Part shown: positions 43,306 through 57,360 of the stretch, piece by piece
Numbering within the stretch: the stretch's first letter is position 1
How the letters are laid out: each line of letters begins with the position of its first letter
NCBI GenBank assembly: GCA_049513455.1
Contig: JBEKWB010000001.1
Coordinates: 71,668 to 135,667, forward strand
Direction of reading: 5' to 3'
DNA length: 64,000 nucleotides
From: Bog-473 sp049513455
GTDB taxonomy: Bacteria > Actinomycetota > Acidimicrobiia > Acidimicrobiales > RAAP-2
The notes under the pieces: model-generated
The model's input: the letters and a program-made list of their open reading frames with translations, nothing else
Told to the model about the DNA's origin: nothing
Database searches by the model: none
Made by a program: the position numbers and the translations under genes

Positions 43306-44103
43306 TCAGCCGCGTGGCTTACGCCGAAGCGGCATCATCGTTTCGGGCACCGGGTTCGCGGTGAAATCGAGCACGAGTTGGTTGAAGAGGTCCGGTCTCT
43401 CCATCGGGACGACATGGGAGGCGCCCGGCACAACGGCCAACTGCCCATGCTCGACCAGGCGGGAGAATTCCTCTGCATGGGCGACGGTGATGTAGTCGTC
43501 ATCACCGACGATGACCAAGGTCGGCGCCACGATCCGCTTCACTGCGGCCGTCCAGTCGAACGGCTCGGCCCACATGGTGCGAACCTTCTCCCATACCTCG
43601 GGGAAGTGTTCGGGCCCGTCCGGCGAGGCTTGGGCGTAAAGGGCGACGAAGGGCGCCATGTCCTCGTCGTCGGGCGTGAGGGCGACGAGGGCCTCCATTG
43701 CGCCAGGAACGTATCCGGCGCTGGAGAATCCCGACCCGGTGACGGTGAGCGTCCGGACGAGATCGGGGTGCTCTGCCGCGATGAGGGTACCCACCATGCC
43801 CCCGTCGCTCCACCCGAGCAGGTCGACGGGACCGAGGCCGAGAGCGCCGAGGAAGGTGACGGTCTGCTCCGTCATCGCCTGATACGTCAGCGGCCCGGGC
43901 CGGTCGGGAGTATGACCCTGCGCCTGGCGCTCTGCGGCCACGACGCGCCGGTGGGGCGAGAGCCCGGAGAACTGCGCCGCCCAGGTGGAGTTGTCCCCCA
44001 GTCCTCCGTGCAGGAGCACGATGGGGTCGCCGTCGCCTTCGGTCTCGTAGAAGACGGCCAGTCCGTCGATGTCGATCGTCGCCTGCGTGCGGGGCGTCAC
44101 CAT
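43306..44103 (-). CDS. Alpha/beta hydrolase
   Basis: 265 residues. DPIVLLHGGLGDNSTW (oxyanion loop HGG), nucleophile elbow LLGWSDGGMVGTLIAAEH, acid Asp in VIVGDDDYITVAH and catalytic His in PGASHVVPMERPDLF. Substrate unknown. It stands alone between the epimerase and rpoC, convergent with the former. A TAGTCT box six bases before ATG suggests a leaderless mRNA. Confidence 0.9.
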   Translation of the reverse strand: MVTPRTQATIDIDGLAVFYETEGDGDPIVLLHGGLGDNSTWAAQFSGLSPHRRVVAAERQAQGHTPDRPGPLTYQAMTEQTVTFLGALGLGPVDLLGWSDGGMVGTLIAAEHPDLVRTLTVTGSGFSSAGYVPGAMEALVALTPDDEDMAPFVALYAQASPDGPEHFPEVWEKVRTMWAEPFDWTAAVKRIVAPTLVIVGDDDYITVAHAEEFSRLVEHGQLAVVPGASHVVPMERPDLFNQLVLDFTANPVPETMMPLRRKPRG

Positions 44104-44109
44104 GCACCG

Positions 44110-44115
44110 AGACTA
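44110..44115 (-). promoter_or_regulatory. Putative -10 box of a leaderless transcript (alpha/beta hydrolase)
   Basis: Minus-strand TAGTCT, 6 bases, then ATG 44103. Confidence 0.45.
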
Positions 44116-44189
44116 CGACGGCCTCGTGGCTCCCAGCCGACGGCGGGCTCCTCTGGAACCGGCCTTGTGATACGGCGGGACAAAGCGAA

Positions 44190-44231
44190 GCGAGCGTGAC
44201 TTCGACGTCGAAACGCCAAGGTCACGCTCGC
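44190..44231 (-). terminator. Inverted repeat after rpoC, probable rpoBC terminator
   Basis: Perfect 11-bp arms GCGAGCGTGAC (44190-44200) and GTCACGCTCGC (44221-44231); the loop contains the 12-bp palindrome TTCGACGTCGAA. Read on the minus strand the stem is followed by TTCGCTTTG, only a weak U-run. About 100 bases after the rpoC stop. The 44104-44332 gap also has ACGGCTGTA twice, 18 bp apart (44248, 44266). Confidence 0.55.
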
Positions 44232-44332
44232 CCCTGATCCTGCTCGTACGGCTGTACTTACCTGAACGGCTGTATTCAACTGCGCTTAACGCCGCCCGAA
44301 TCATATCGACGCGGGCCGGGGAGCCACCAGCG

Positions 44333-51966
<7,634 letters not shown>

Positions 51967-52044
51967 CGGTCAACTCCTAACAGGTGGGCTTGCGGCGGGT
52001 GGGTGCGGTACTGCATCTTGGGGTAGTGAGGTCGGTGAAAAAGG

Positions 52045-52061
52045 GGACCTGATCAGGGTCC
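52045..52061 (-). terminator. Attenuator-like hairpin with U-run in the rpoB leader
   Basis: Minus strand GGACC-CTGATCA-GGTCC stem-loop followed by CCTTTTTC (run of five T at 52042-52038), about 70-95 nt before the rpoB start. A short stem plus U-run, so only partial termination would be expected. Confidence 0.45.
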
Positions 52062-52135
52062 GGGGACGGTTAGGGCGCGCGCTGACCCCGCAGAATTACG
52101 GGCTCAACAGACAAGAGGACGCACGGCAACCCTGC

Positions 52136-52164
52136 ATCTTACCCATGGGCGTGCCTGAACACAA
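52136..52164 (-). promoter_or_regulatory. Second (proximal) putative rpoB promoter
   Basis: Minus-strand -35 TTGTGT (52164-52159), 17-base spacer, -10 TAAGAT (52141-52136). It lies upstream of the attenuator-like hairpin. Confidence 0.6.
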
Positions 52165-52212
52165 CCCCTAGGCCGCGACAGCCGAACGGGCGCCTGCCCG
52201 GAGCTGTGCGCC

Positions 52213-52241
52213 AGGCTAAATGCGCCCCTCCTCGACGTCAA
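52213..52241 (-). promoter_or_regulatory. Distal rpoB promoter
   Basis: Minus-strand -35 TTGACG (52241-52236), 17-base spacer, -10 TAGCCT (52218-52213). It begins immediately after the rplL terminator and gives a leader of about 240 nt. Confidence 0.75.
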
Positions 52242-52247
52242 GAATCC

Positions 52248-52282
52248 GGTTCCGGCCGGGCCCGGACGGCCCGGCCGGAACC
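52248..52282 (-). terminator. Strong hairpin terminator after rplL
   Basis: Perfect 15-bp GC-rich arms (52268-52282 and 52248-52262) with a five-base loop, starting six bases after the rplL stop and followed on the minus strand by GGATTCTT. It separates rplJL from rpoBC, either ending transcription or attenuating it. Confidence 0.8.
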
Positions 52283-52287
52283 TCGGA

Positions 52288-52680
52288 CTACTTGATTTCG
52301 ACGGTGGCTCCGGCAGCCTCCAGGGCGGCCTTCGCCTTCTCCGCGTCTTCCTTGTTGGCCTTCTCCAGCACCGGCTTGGGTGCCGCCTCGACCAGGTCCT
52401 TGGCCTCTTTCAGCCCGAGGCTGGTCAGGGCCCTGACCTCCTTGATCACCTGGATCTTCTTGTCCCCGGCCGCGGTCAACACGACGTCGAACTCGACCTG
52501 CTCCTCCTCGGCCCCACCGGCGTCGCCGGCGGCGGCCGGCGCGGCAGCCGCCACGGCAACCGGGGCAGCCGCGGTCACGCCGAAGCGCTCCTCGAACTCC
52601 TTCAACAGCTCGCTCAACTGGATCACCGACAATTCGGCAATTCCATCGAGGATCTGGTCCTTCGTCAGGGTCCCTGCCAT
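52288..52680 (-). CDS. rplL: 50S ribosomal protein L7/L12
   Basis: 130 residues. N-terminal dimerisation domain, KDQILDGIAELSVIQLSELL; an Ala/Gly-rich hinge near residues 40-60; C-terminal EFDVVLTAAGDKKIQVIKEV and GLKEAKDLVEAAPKPVLE, the factor-binding surface. Stalk protein that recruits EF-Tu and EF-G. Confidence 0.98.
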   Translation of the reverse strand: MAGTLTKDQILDGIAELSVIQLSELLKEFEERFGVTAAAPVAVAAAAPAAAGDAGGAEEEQVEFDVVLTAAGDKKIQVIKEVRALTSLGLKEAKDLVEAAPKPVLEKANKEDAEKAKAALEAAGATVEIK

Positions 52681-52736
52681 CTGAATGGCCTTCCTTTCTT
52701 TACTTCGGTCTTGTGCTTGTGTCCTGGTCTGTTCGA

Positions 52737-53597
52737 TCAGTTGGTGTGCTCGTCGGCTGCGCCATCGGCCACGGCGGCTTCGGCGGCAGCCCCCTCGGGA
52801 GCAGCGTCTGCGGGAGCAGCGTCTGCGGACGCCGCCTCGGCCTCTCCATCGGCTTCCGCGCTCGGCTCCGCCACGGCCGGTGCAGATGCCTCCGCCTCGG
52901 CTTCTGCGGGCGCCTCTGCCTCGGCTGAGGGGGCCTCGGGCTCGGGCTCAGGGGCCTCGACCGCCGGAGCCTCGACCGCCGGAGCCTCGGCGGCGGGGGC
53001 TTCGGCTTCTGCGGGCGCCTCCGCCTCGGCGGCGACAGCCTCGGGCTCGGGCAACCTCTCCCCACCTGCCTCGCGCTGTTCGATCAGTGCCGAGAGGCCG
53101 TAGGCGAGATTGCGTGGCAGGGCCTGGAGGAGCCCGGCCAGCTGCTGCATCGGGGCCGCCAGTGCACCGGCGATACGGGCCAGCAGCACGTCGCGGGGCG
53201 GAAGGTCGGCCAGTGCCGCCAGGTCGGACGACGAGAGCAGCGAGCCGTCGGCCAGGCCGCCCTTGATCACCAGGAGCGGATTGGCCCGGGCGAAGTCCTT
53301 GAGGGCCTTGGCCACCGCGCTCACGTCGCCCTGCACGAATGTCAGCGCGCTGGGACCGCTCAGGTACTCCGACAGCGGCTGGTACTCGCCGCCATCGATC
53401 GCCCGGCGAACCAGCGTGTTCTTGAAGATCCGGTAGTCGCCGCCCACGGCGGCCAGGGCGGTGCGGAGCTCGGCCAGTTCGGCCACCGACAGGCCCCTGT
53501 ACTCGCTCACGATCGACGCGCTGGCCTCGCCGATGCGCGAGCGCACCTCGTCGACGACGGCGATCTTGTGGGTCATCTGTGCGTTCTGCGTGACCAT
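52737..53597 (-). CDS. rplJ: 50S ribosomal protein L10 with long Ala/Glu/Pro C-terminal tail
   Basis: 286 residues. The L10 core (1-175) contains KIAVVDEVRSRIGEASASIV, EYRGLSVAELAELRTALAA, FKNTLVRRAIDGG and PPRDVLLARIAGALAAPMQQ, with the C-terminal helix that binds L12 dimers. Residues about 180-286 are an Ala/Glu/Pro low-complexity tail with EAPAVEAPAVEAPEPEPEAP-type repeats. The tail begins right after the L12-binding helix, so it may extend the stalk. Frame and stop are clear. Confidence 0.96.
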   Translation of the reverse strand: MVTQNAQMTHKIAVVDEVRSRIGEASASIVSEYRGLSVAELAELRTALAAVGGDYRIFKNTLVRRAIDGGEYQPLSEYLSGPSALTFVQGDVSAVAKALKDFARANPLLVIKGGLADGSLLSSSDLAALADLPPRDVLLARIAGALAAPMQQLAGLLQALPRNLAYGLSALIEQREAGGERLPEPEAVAAEAEAPAEAEAPAAEAPAVEAPAVEAPEPEPEAPSAEAEAPAEAEAEASAPAVAEPSAEADGEAEAASADAAPADAAPEGAAAEAAVADGAADEHTN

Positions 53598-53855
53598 CTG
53601 TATCCTCCACCGGGATCAACCGCCCGGCGACGGGTCAGGATCTCCGGTGTGCGACGGCTCGAGAACGGCATGACTGCCGTTTTCGCAGTGTCGCCTCGTC
53701 AGGCGGGCCCGGATGGGCCCCTTCCGCACCCTGGGGTGCACCGGAGGTCTGTGGCGTCTTGGTTCAGTGCCCGGCCGCCGAAACGGGTGGGCTGTGGGGG
53801 GAGAGCGTAGTACGGCGATCGGACCCTGTCGGACCGATCAGGCAAGTCCGGCCGG
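53598..53855 (-). promoter_or_regulatory. rplJ leader region with hairpin
   Basis: 258 bases without a gene between rplA and rplJ. It contains AACGGCA-TGAC-TGCCGTT (53664-53681), a perfect 7-bp stem with four-base loop, flanked by further complementary CGAC/GTCG. In many bacteria this position holds the L10(L12)4-binding autoregulatory leader; a match to that consensus could not be confirmed by eye. No clear promoter was found. Confidence 0.4.
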
Positions 53856-54578
53856 TCAGGCGGTCGCGGCGAGCTCCTCGTCCACTTGGCGGGCCCGCGC
53901 CGGGTCGACATGCACGCCGGGTCCCATGGTCGTGGCGACGGTCACCGACAGCAGGTAACGACCCTTGGCCGAGGCGGGCTTGGCCCTTTGCAGCTCCTCG
54001 ATCACGGCGTGGATGTTGGTCACCAGCTGCTCGCGGGTGAAGGAGGCCTTCCCGACGCGGATGTGCACGTTGCCCACCTTGTCGGTCCGGTACTCGACCC
54101 GCCCCCCCTTGAACTCGGTCACCGCCTTGCCGACTTCCATGGTGACGGTGCCGGTCTTCGGGTTGGGCATGAGCCCGCGGGGGCCGAGCACGCGCCCGAG
54201 CGTCCCCACCTGACCCATGAGGTCGGGGGTGGCGATGGCCACGTCGAATTCGAGGAAGCCCCCTTGGACCTTGGCCACGAGGTCGTCCGCGCCGACCACG
54301 TCCGCCCCGGCGGCCCGGGCCTCGGCGGCCTGCTCCCCGGCCGCGAAGACGGCCACCCGCTCCGTTCGACCCGTGCCCGACGGCAGCGACAGCGTGCCCC
54401 GGACGATCTGGTCCGCCTTGCGGGGGTCCACTCCGAGTCGGACGGCCAACTCCACCGTCTCGTCGAAGGACGCACTGGACAGCCTCTTCACGATGTCGAC
54501 GGCTTCGGAGACGCCGTAGAGCGCCTCCCTGTCGACCTGGGCTAGTGCTGCTCGGTACTTCTTGCCGTGCTGGGCCAT
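53856..54578 (-). CDS. rplA: 50S ribosomal protein L1
   Basis: 240 residues: GKKYRAALAQVDREALYGVS, SFDETVELAVRLGVDPRKAD, LGRVLGPRGLMPNPKTGTVT and GKASFTREQLVTNIHAVIEE. Normal length. It forms the mobile L1 stalk at the E site. Confidence 0.98.
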   Translation of the reverse strand: MAQHGKKYRAALAQVDREALYGVSEAVDIVKRLSSASFDETVELAVRLGVDPRKADQIVRGTLSLPSGTGRTERVAVFAAGEQAAEARAAGADVVGADDLVAKVQGGFLEFDVAIATPDLMGQVGTLGRVLGPRGLMPNPKTGTVTMEVGKAVTEFKGGRVEYRTDKVGNVHIRVGKASFTREQLVTNIHAVIEELQRAKPASAKGRYLLSVTVATTMGPGVHVDPARARQVDEELAATA

Positions 54579-54603
54579 CGTCTCTCTCCTCTACTGCGTT
54601 CGC

Positions 54604-55035
54604 TTAGCCGGCGACCTTGATCCCCATGGAACGCGCTGTTCCGGCGACCTGCTTCTTGGCCGCGTCGAGGTCGGTCGTGTTGAGATCCTTCAGCTTCACC
54701 TGGGCGATCTCCGCCAGCTGGGCCTCGGTGATGGTCCCCACCTGCTCCCGGCTGGTGGTGGCGGAGCCCTTGGCCACACCCGCGGCCTGGCGCAGCAGCA
54801 CCGGCGTCGGCGAGGTCTTGAGCACGAAGCTGAAGGTGCGGTCCTCGTAAATGGTGATGTCGACGGGGATCACCGTGCCCCGCTGGCTCTCCGTCGCCGC
54901 GTTGTACTGCTTGCAGAACTCCATCGTCTGGACGCCGTGGGGTCCGAGCGCCGTGCCCACCGGCGGGGCGGGCGTAGCCATTCCGGCCTCGAGCTGGATC
55001 TTCACTACCGCGAGGACGCGCTTTTTGGGTGCCAT
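54604..55035 (-). CDS. rplK: 50S ribosomal protein L11
   Basis: 143 residues: VKIQLEAGMATPAPPVGTAL, GPHGVQTMEFCKQYNAATES, and C-terminal RNA-binding domain with KDLNTTDLDAAKKQVAGTAR and SMGIKVAG. Target site region of thiostrepton and stringent-response sensing. Confidence 0.98.
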   Translation of the reverse strand: MAPKKRVLAVVKIQLEAGMATPAPPVGTALGPHGVQTMEFCKQYNAATESQRGTVIPVDITIYEDRTFSFVLKTSPTPVLLRQAAGVAKGSATTSREQVGTITEAQLAEIAQVKLKDLNTTDLDAAKKQVAGTARSMGIKVAG

Positions 55036-55069
55036 TTCTGTTGTGTCTCTTTCTTCTTCGTACGTTCGC

Positions 55070-55798
55070 CTACAGCTTGGCGACTTGGCTGAACTCGAGC
55101 TCTACCGGCGTCTCTCGTCCAAATATGTTCACCAGCACCTTCAGCTTGAGTTGGTCCTCGTTTATTTCCGCGATCTGGCCCGAGAAGTCGGCGAAGGGCC
55201 CTTCCTTGACCCGGACCGTCTCGTCCACCTCGTACTCGAGGCGGGGGCGGCTCCGCTTGGGCGCCTCCACGCCCTCCTCCTTGACCTGCAGGATGTTCTC
55301 GACCTCGCGACGCGAGAGCGGCGTCGGCTTCGTCCCCGGCCCCACGAACCCGGTCACCCCCGGGGTGTTGCGGATGGCACCCCAGGTGTCGTCGTCGAGA
55401 TCGCAGCGGACCAGGAGGTAACCCGGGAAGACCTTCTTCTGGACGGTCACCTTCTTCCCGCCCTTGAACTCGACCACATCCTCCATGGGGATGACGACCT
55501 CGAACACCCGGTCCTCGATGCCCCGGGAGGCCACCACGTTGCCCATGTTGGACCGCACCTTGTTCTCGTAGCCCGAGTAGGTGTGCACGACATACCAGCG
55601 CCCCGGGCGGTCGTACGGGCTTTCGACGGGGACGATCTCCTCGTCATCGCCGCCCCAGCCCAGCCCCTCGTTCCCGGCCGCGGTGTCGTTGTCGGCGGTG
55701 GCGTCGAGCACCAGGTCGGGCTCGCCCGGCGCGGCCAGGCTCTCCGCCGTGTCGTGGACAGTCACAGGTACATCCTCCGGATCGGTGTCGTCGGTCAT
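55070..55798 (-). CDS. nusG: Transcription termination/antitermination protein NusG with acidic N-terminal extension
   Basis: 242 residues. NGN domain from about residue 66 (RWYVVHTYSGYENKVRSNMG, PGYLLVRCDLDDDTWGAIRN, TPGVTGFVGPGTKPTPLS) and KOW domain VKEGPFADFSGQIAEINEDQ. The first 60 residues are acidic and low complexity, as in many actinobacterial NusG proteins. It couples RNA polymerase to Rho or to the ribosome through S10. Confidence 0.98.
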   Translation of the reverse strand: MTDDTDPEDVPVTVHDTAESLAAPGEPDLVLDATADNDTAAGNEGLGWGGDDEEIVPVESPYDRPGRWYVVHTYSGYENKVRSNMGNVVASRGIEDRVFEVVIPMEDVVEFKGGKKVTVQKKVFPGYLLVRCDLDDDTWGAIRNTPGVTGFVGPGTKPTPLSRREVENILQVKEEGVEAPKRSRPRLEYEVDETVRVKEGPFADFSGQIAEINEDQLKLKVLVNIFGRETPVELEFSQVAKL

Positions 55799-55811
55799 GT
55801 CGGGGACCGGG

Positions 55812-56153
55812 CTACTTGCTGAAGAGAAGCGTGATCAGCTTCCCGAAGCCCAGGTTGAGCACAAAGATCAGGCTGATCATGATGATGAGGGTGGTCACGA
55901 CGACCGAGGTGTAGTTGATCAGTTCCCCGCGCGAAGGCCAGGCCACCTGGCGCATCTCGTCTCTGACCTCACGGGTGAACTGGACCGGGGTGGTCCGCTT
56001 GCGGCCCGAAGGACCCCGTTGGGGAGTGCGGGCCCCGTTCCGACCGCCCTGGCGACCGGCCTGGGCACCCGCGGGCGCGCGACGGGTGGCAGGCGACCCA
56101 TCGGCCTCCATCTGCCCTTGGCGCTGCATCATGCGCTTCGTTTCGCGATTCAC
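55812..56153 (-). CDS. secE: Preprotein translocase subunit SecE
   Basis: 113 residues from GTG 56153. A basic Arg/Gly/Pro-rich cytoplasmic leader (1-58) is followed by the conserved FTREVRDEMRQVAWPSRGEL amphipathic helix and one transmembrane segment (VVVTTLIIMISLIFVLNLGF). Standard secE-nusG-rplK-rplA order. Confidence 0.95.
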   Translation of the reverse strand: MNRETKRMMQRQGQMEADGSPATRRAPAGAQAGRQGGRNGARTPQRGPSGRKRTTPVQFTREVRDEMRQVAWPSRGELINYTSVVVTTLIIMISLIFVLNLGFGKLITLLFSK

Positions 56154-56203
56154 GGGTTATGCCTCACATCGATTTTCGGTGGTCACGTCTTGTTGGCTCG
56201 GGG

Positions 56204-56276
56204 CAGGGCAGGAGGGACTCGAACCCTCAACCGCCGGTTTTGGAGACCGGTGCTCTTCCAATTGAGCTACTGCCCT
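56204..56276 (-). tRNA. tRNA-Trp (CCA anticodon)
   Basis: 73 nt cloverleaf: acceptor AGGGCAG pairs with CTGCCCT, D-arm GTAGCTCAATTGGAAGAGC, anticodon loop CTCCAAA, T-arm GAGGGTTCGAGTCCCTC, discriminator G. The 3' CCA is not encoded. Located between secE and rpmG. Confidence 0.96.
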
Positions 56277-56371
56277 CAGTGGGCTGCCTTGGGTTTCCAT
56301 CCGGCAAAAGGTTCATTCCCCTGACCTGGGGAACAGCCGACCAAGAGTAGCACCGGCCGGCCGCGCATCGC

Positions 56372-56536
56372 TCAGCGGGTCTCCTTGTGCACGGTGTGCT
56401 GGCGATCCCACCGGCAGAACTTCTTCATCTCGATGCGCTCGCGATCGTTCAGCTTGTTCTTGGTGGTGATGTAGTTACGCCGCTTGCAGACCTCGCACGC
56501 CAGCGTGACCTGCACCCTCTTCTCGTTCTTGGCCAT
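56372..56536 (-). CDS. rpmG: 50S ribosomal protein L33
   Basis: 54 residues: MAKNEKRVQVTLACEVCKRR then NYITTKNKLNDRERIEMKKF, CRWDRQHTVHKETR. The first zinc knuckle CEVC is intact but the second reads C-R-W-D, one ligand Cys replaced by Asp, so zinc binding may be lost or altered. ATG 56536 with GGAAGG just upstream. Between tRNA-Trp and tRNA-Met, the usual actinobacterial place. Confidence 0.95.
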   Translation of the reverse strand: MAKNEKRVQVTLACEVCKRRNYITTKNKLNDRERIEMKKFCRWDRQHTVHKETR

Positions 56537-56579
56537 CTTCAATCCTTCCTGTTGCTGCCCCGGGTTCTCACCCCGGGTC

Positions 56580-56656
56580 TGGTAGCGGCGGCGGGACTCG
56601 AACCCGCGACAACACGATTATGAGCCGTGTGCTCTGACCAACTGAGCTACGCCGCC
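56580..56656 (-). tRNA. tRNA-Met (CAT anticodon), CCA encoded
   Basis: 77 nt including encoded CCA. Acceptor GGCGGCG with CGCCGCT, anticodon loop CTCATAA, T-arm GCGGGTTCGAGTCCCGC. The paired first base and D-arm are those of an elongator, not the initiator, tRNA. Confidence 0.95.
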
Positions 56657-56663
56657 AAGGGCG

Positions 56664-56736
56664 AGCCCCCTGTCAGAATCGAACTGACGACACCAGCCTT
56701 ACCATGGCTGTGCTCTACCGACTGAGCTAAGGGGGC
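56664..56736 (-). tRNA. tRNA-Thr (GGT anticodon)
   Basis: 73 nt. Acceptor GCCCCCT with AGGGGGC, D-arm TAGCTCAGTCGGTAGAGCA, anticodon stem CAGCC/GGCTG with loop ATGGTAA, discriminator T, CCA not encoded. Eight bases upstream of tRNA-Met, likely one transcript. Confidence 0.95.
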
Positions 56737-56764
56737 GCCACGGCCACTCGACCGCGAACCGTGA

Positions 56765-56770
56765 ATGATA
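56765..56770 (-). promoter_or_regulatory. Putative -10 box for the tRNA-Thr/tRNA-Met transcript
   Basis: Minus-strand TATCAT, 28 bases before the tRNA-Thr 5' end; the same hexamer is used upstream of rpsL. No clear -35 element. Confidence 0.4.
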
Positions 56771-56825
56771 GCCAGAGCACGACACACGACGCCTGCGCCT
56801 CCACTGCCGCCGCAGGTCTCCACAG

Positions 56826-56831
56826 TACCAT
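56826..56831 (+). promoter_or_regulatory. Putative -10 box of a leaderless transcript (GNAT)
   Basis: TACCAT, 6 bases, then ATG 56838. No Shine-Dalgarno sequence. Confidence 0.45.
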
Positions 56832-56837
56832 CCGGCC

Positions 56838-57359
56838 ATGCAGATCCGATTGGCGTCCCCCGGCGACGCCGAGGCCATACGGGCGATCTACAACGTCGAG
56901 GTCCTGGGCAGCACCAACACGTTCGACATGGTGGCGCGGACCAGGGAGCAGCAGGAGGCCTGGCTCCTCGAGCACCGCGGCGTGCACCCGGCCATTGTGG
57001 CGGTCGAGCAGGGGCCGGACGCCCGGGGACACGTCGGCGCCCACGGTCAGATCGTGCTCGGATTCGGGTCCCTTTCGCCCTACCGGGAGCGATCGGGCTA
57101 TGCCGCCACCGCCGAGAACTCGGTCTACGTCGACCGGGCGCAACGGGGCAAGGGCGTCGGCCGCGCCCTCCTCGCCGAGCTGTTGACGCTGGCCTCGGCC
57201 CACGGATTCCACTCGGTCATCGCGCGCATCGCCGGCCACAACGAGACCTCCATCGGGCTGCACCGGTCCGCCGGATTCGAACTGGTCGGCGTCGAGCGGG
57301 AGGTGGGGCGCAAGCATCGCCAGTGGCTCGACGTGGTCGAGCTCCAGCGGCTCCTCTGA
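56838..57359 (+). CDS. GNAT family N-acetyltransferase (phosphinothricin acetyltransferase-like)
   Basis: 173 residues. IRLASPGDAEAIRAIYNVEV at the N-terminus, NSVYVDRAQRGKGVGRALLA (acetyl-CoA pyrophosphate loop RGKGVG), ARIAGHNETSIGLHRSAGFE and C-terminal KHRQWLDVVELQ. The N-E-S/T-I-x-LH-x-x-GF pattern is that of the Pat/Bar subfamily; real substrate is unknown. Its 3' end is separated from the convergent mannosyltransferase gene by one base. Confidence 0.88.
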   Translation: MQIRLASPGDAEAIRAIYNVEVLGSTNTFDMVARTREQQEAWLLEHRGVHPAIVAVEQGPDARGHVGAHGQIVLGFGSLSPYRERSGYAATAENSVYVDRAQRGKGVGRALLAELLTLASAHGFHSVIARIAGHNETSIGLHRSAGFELVGVEREVGRKHRQWLDVVELQRLL

Positions 57360-57360
57360 A

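Noticed and set aside
43306..44103. Alpha/beta hydrolase as a recently transferred gene
   Set aside because: Its isolated position is suggestive, but base and codon use look broadly like the neighbours and no mobility genes or target duplications flank it.
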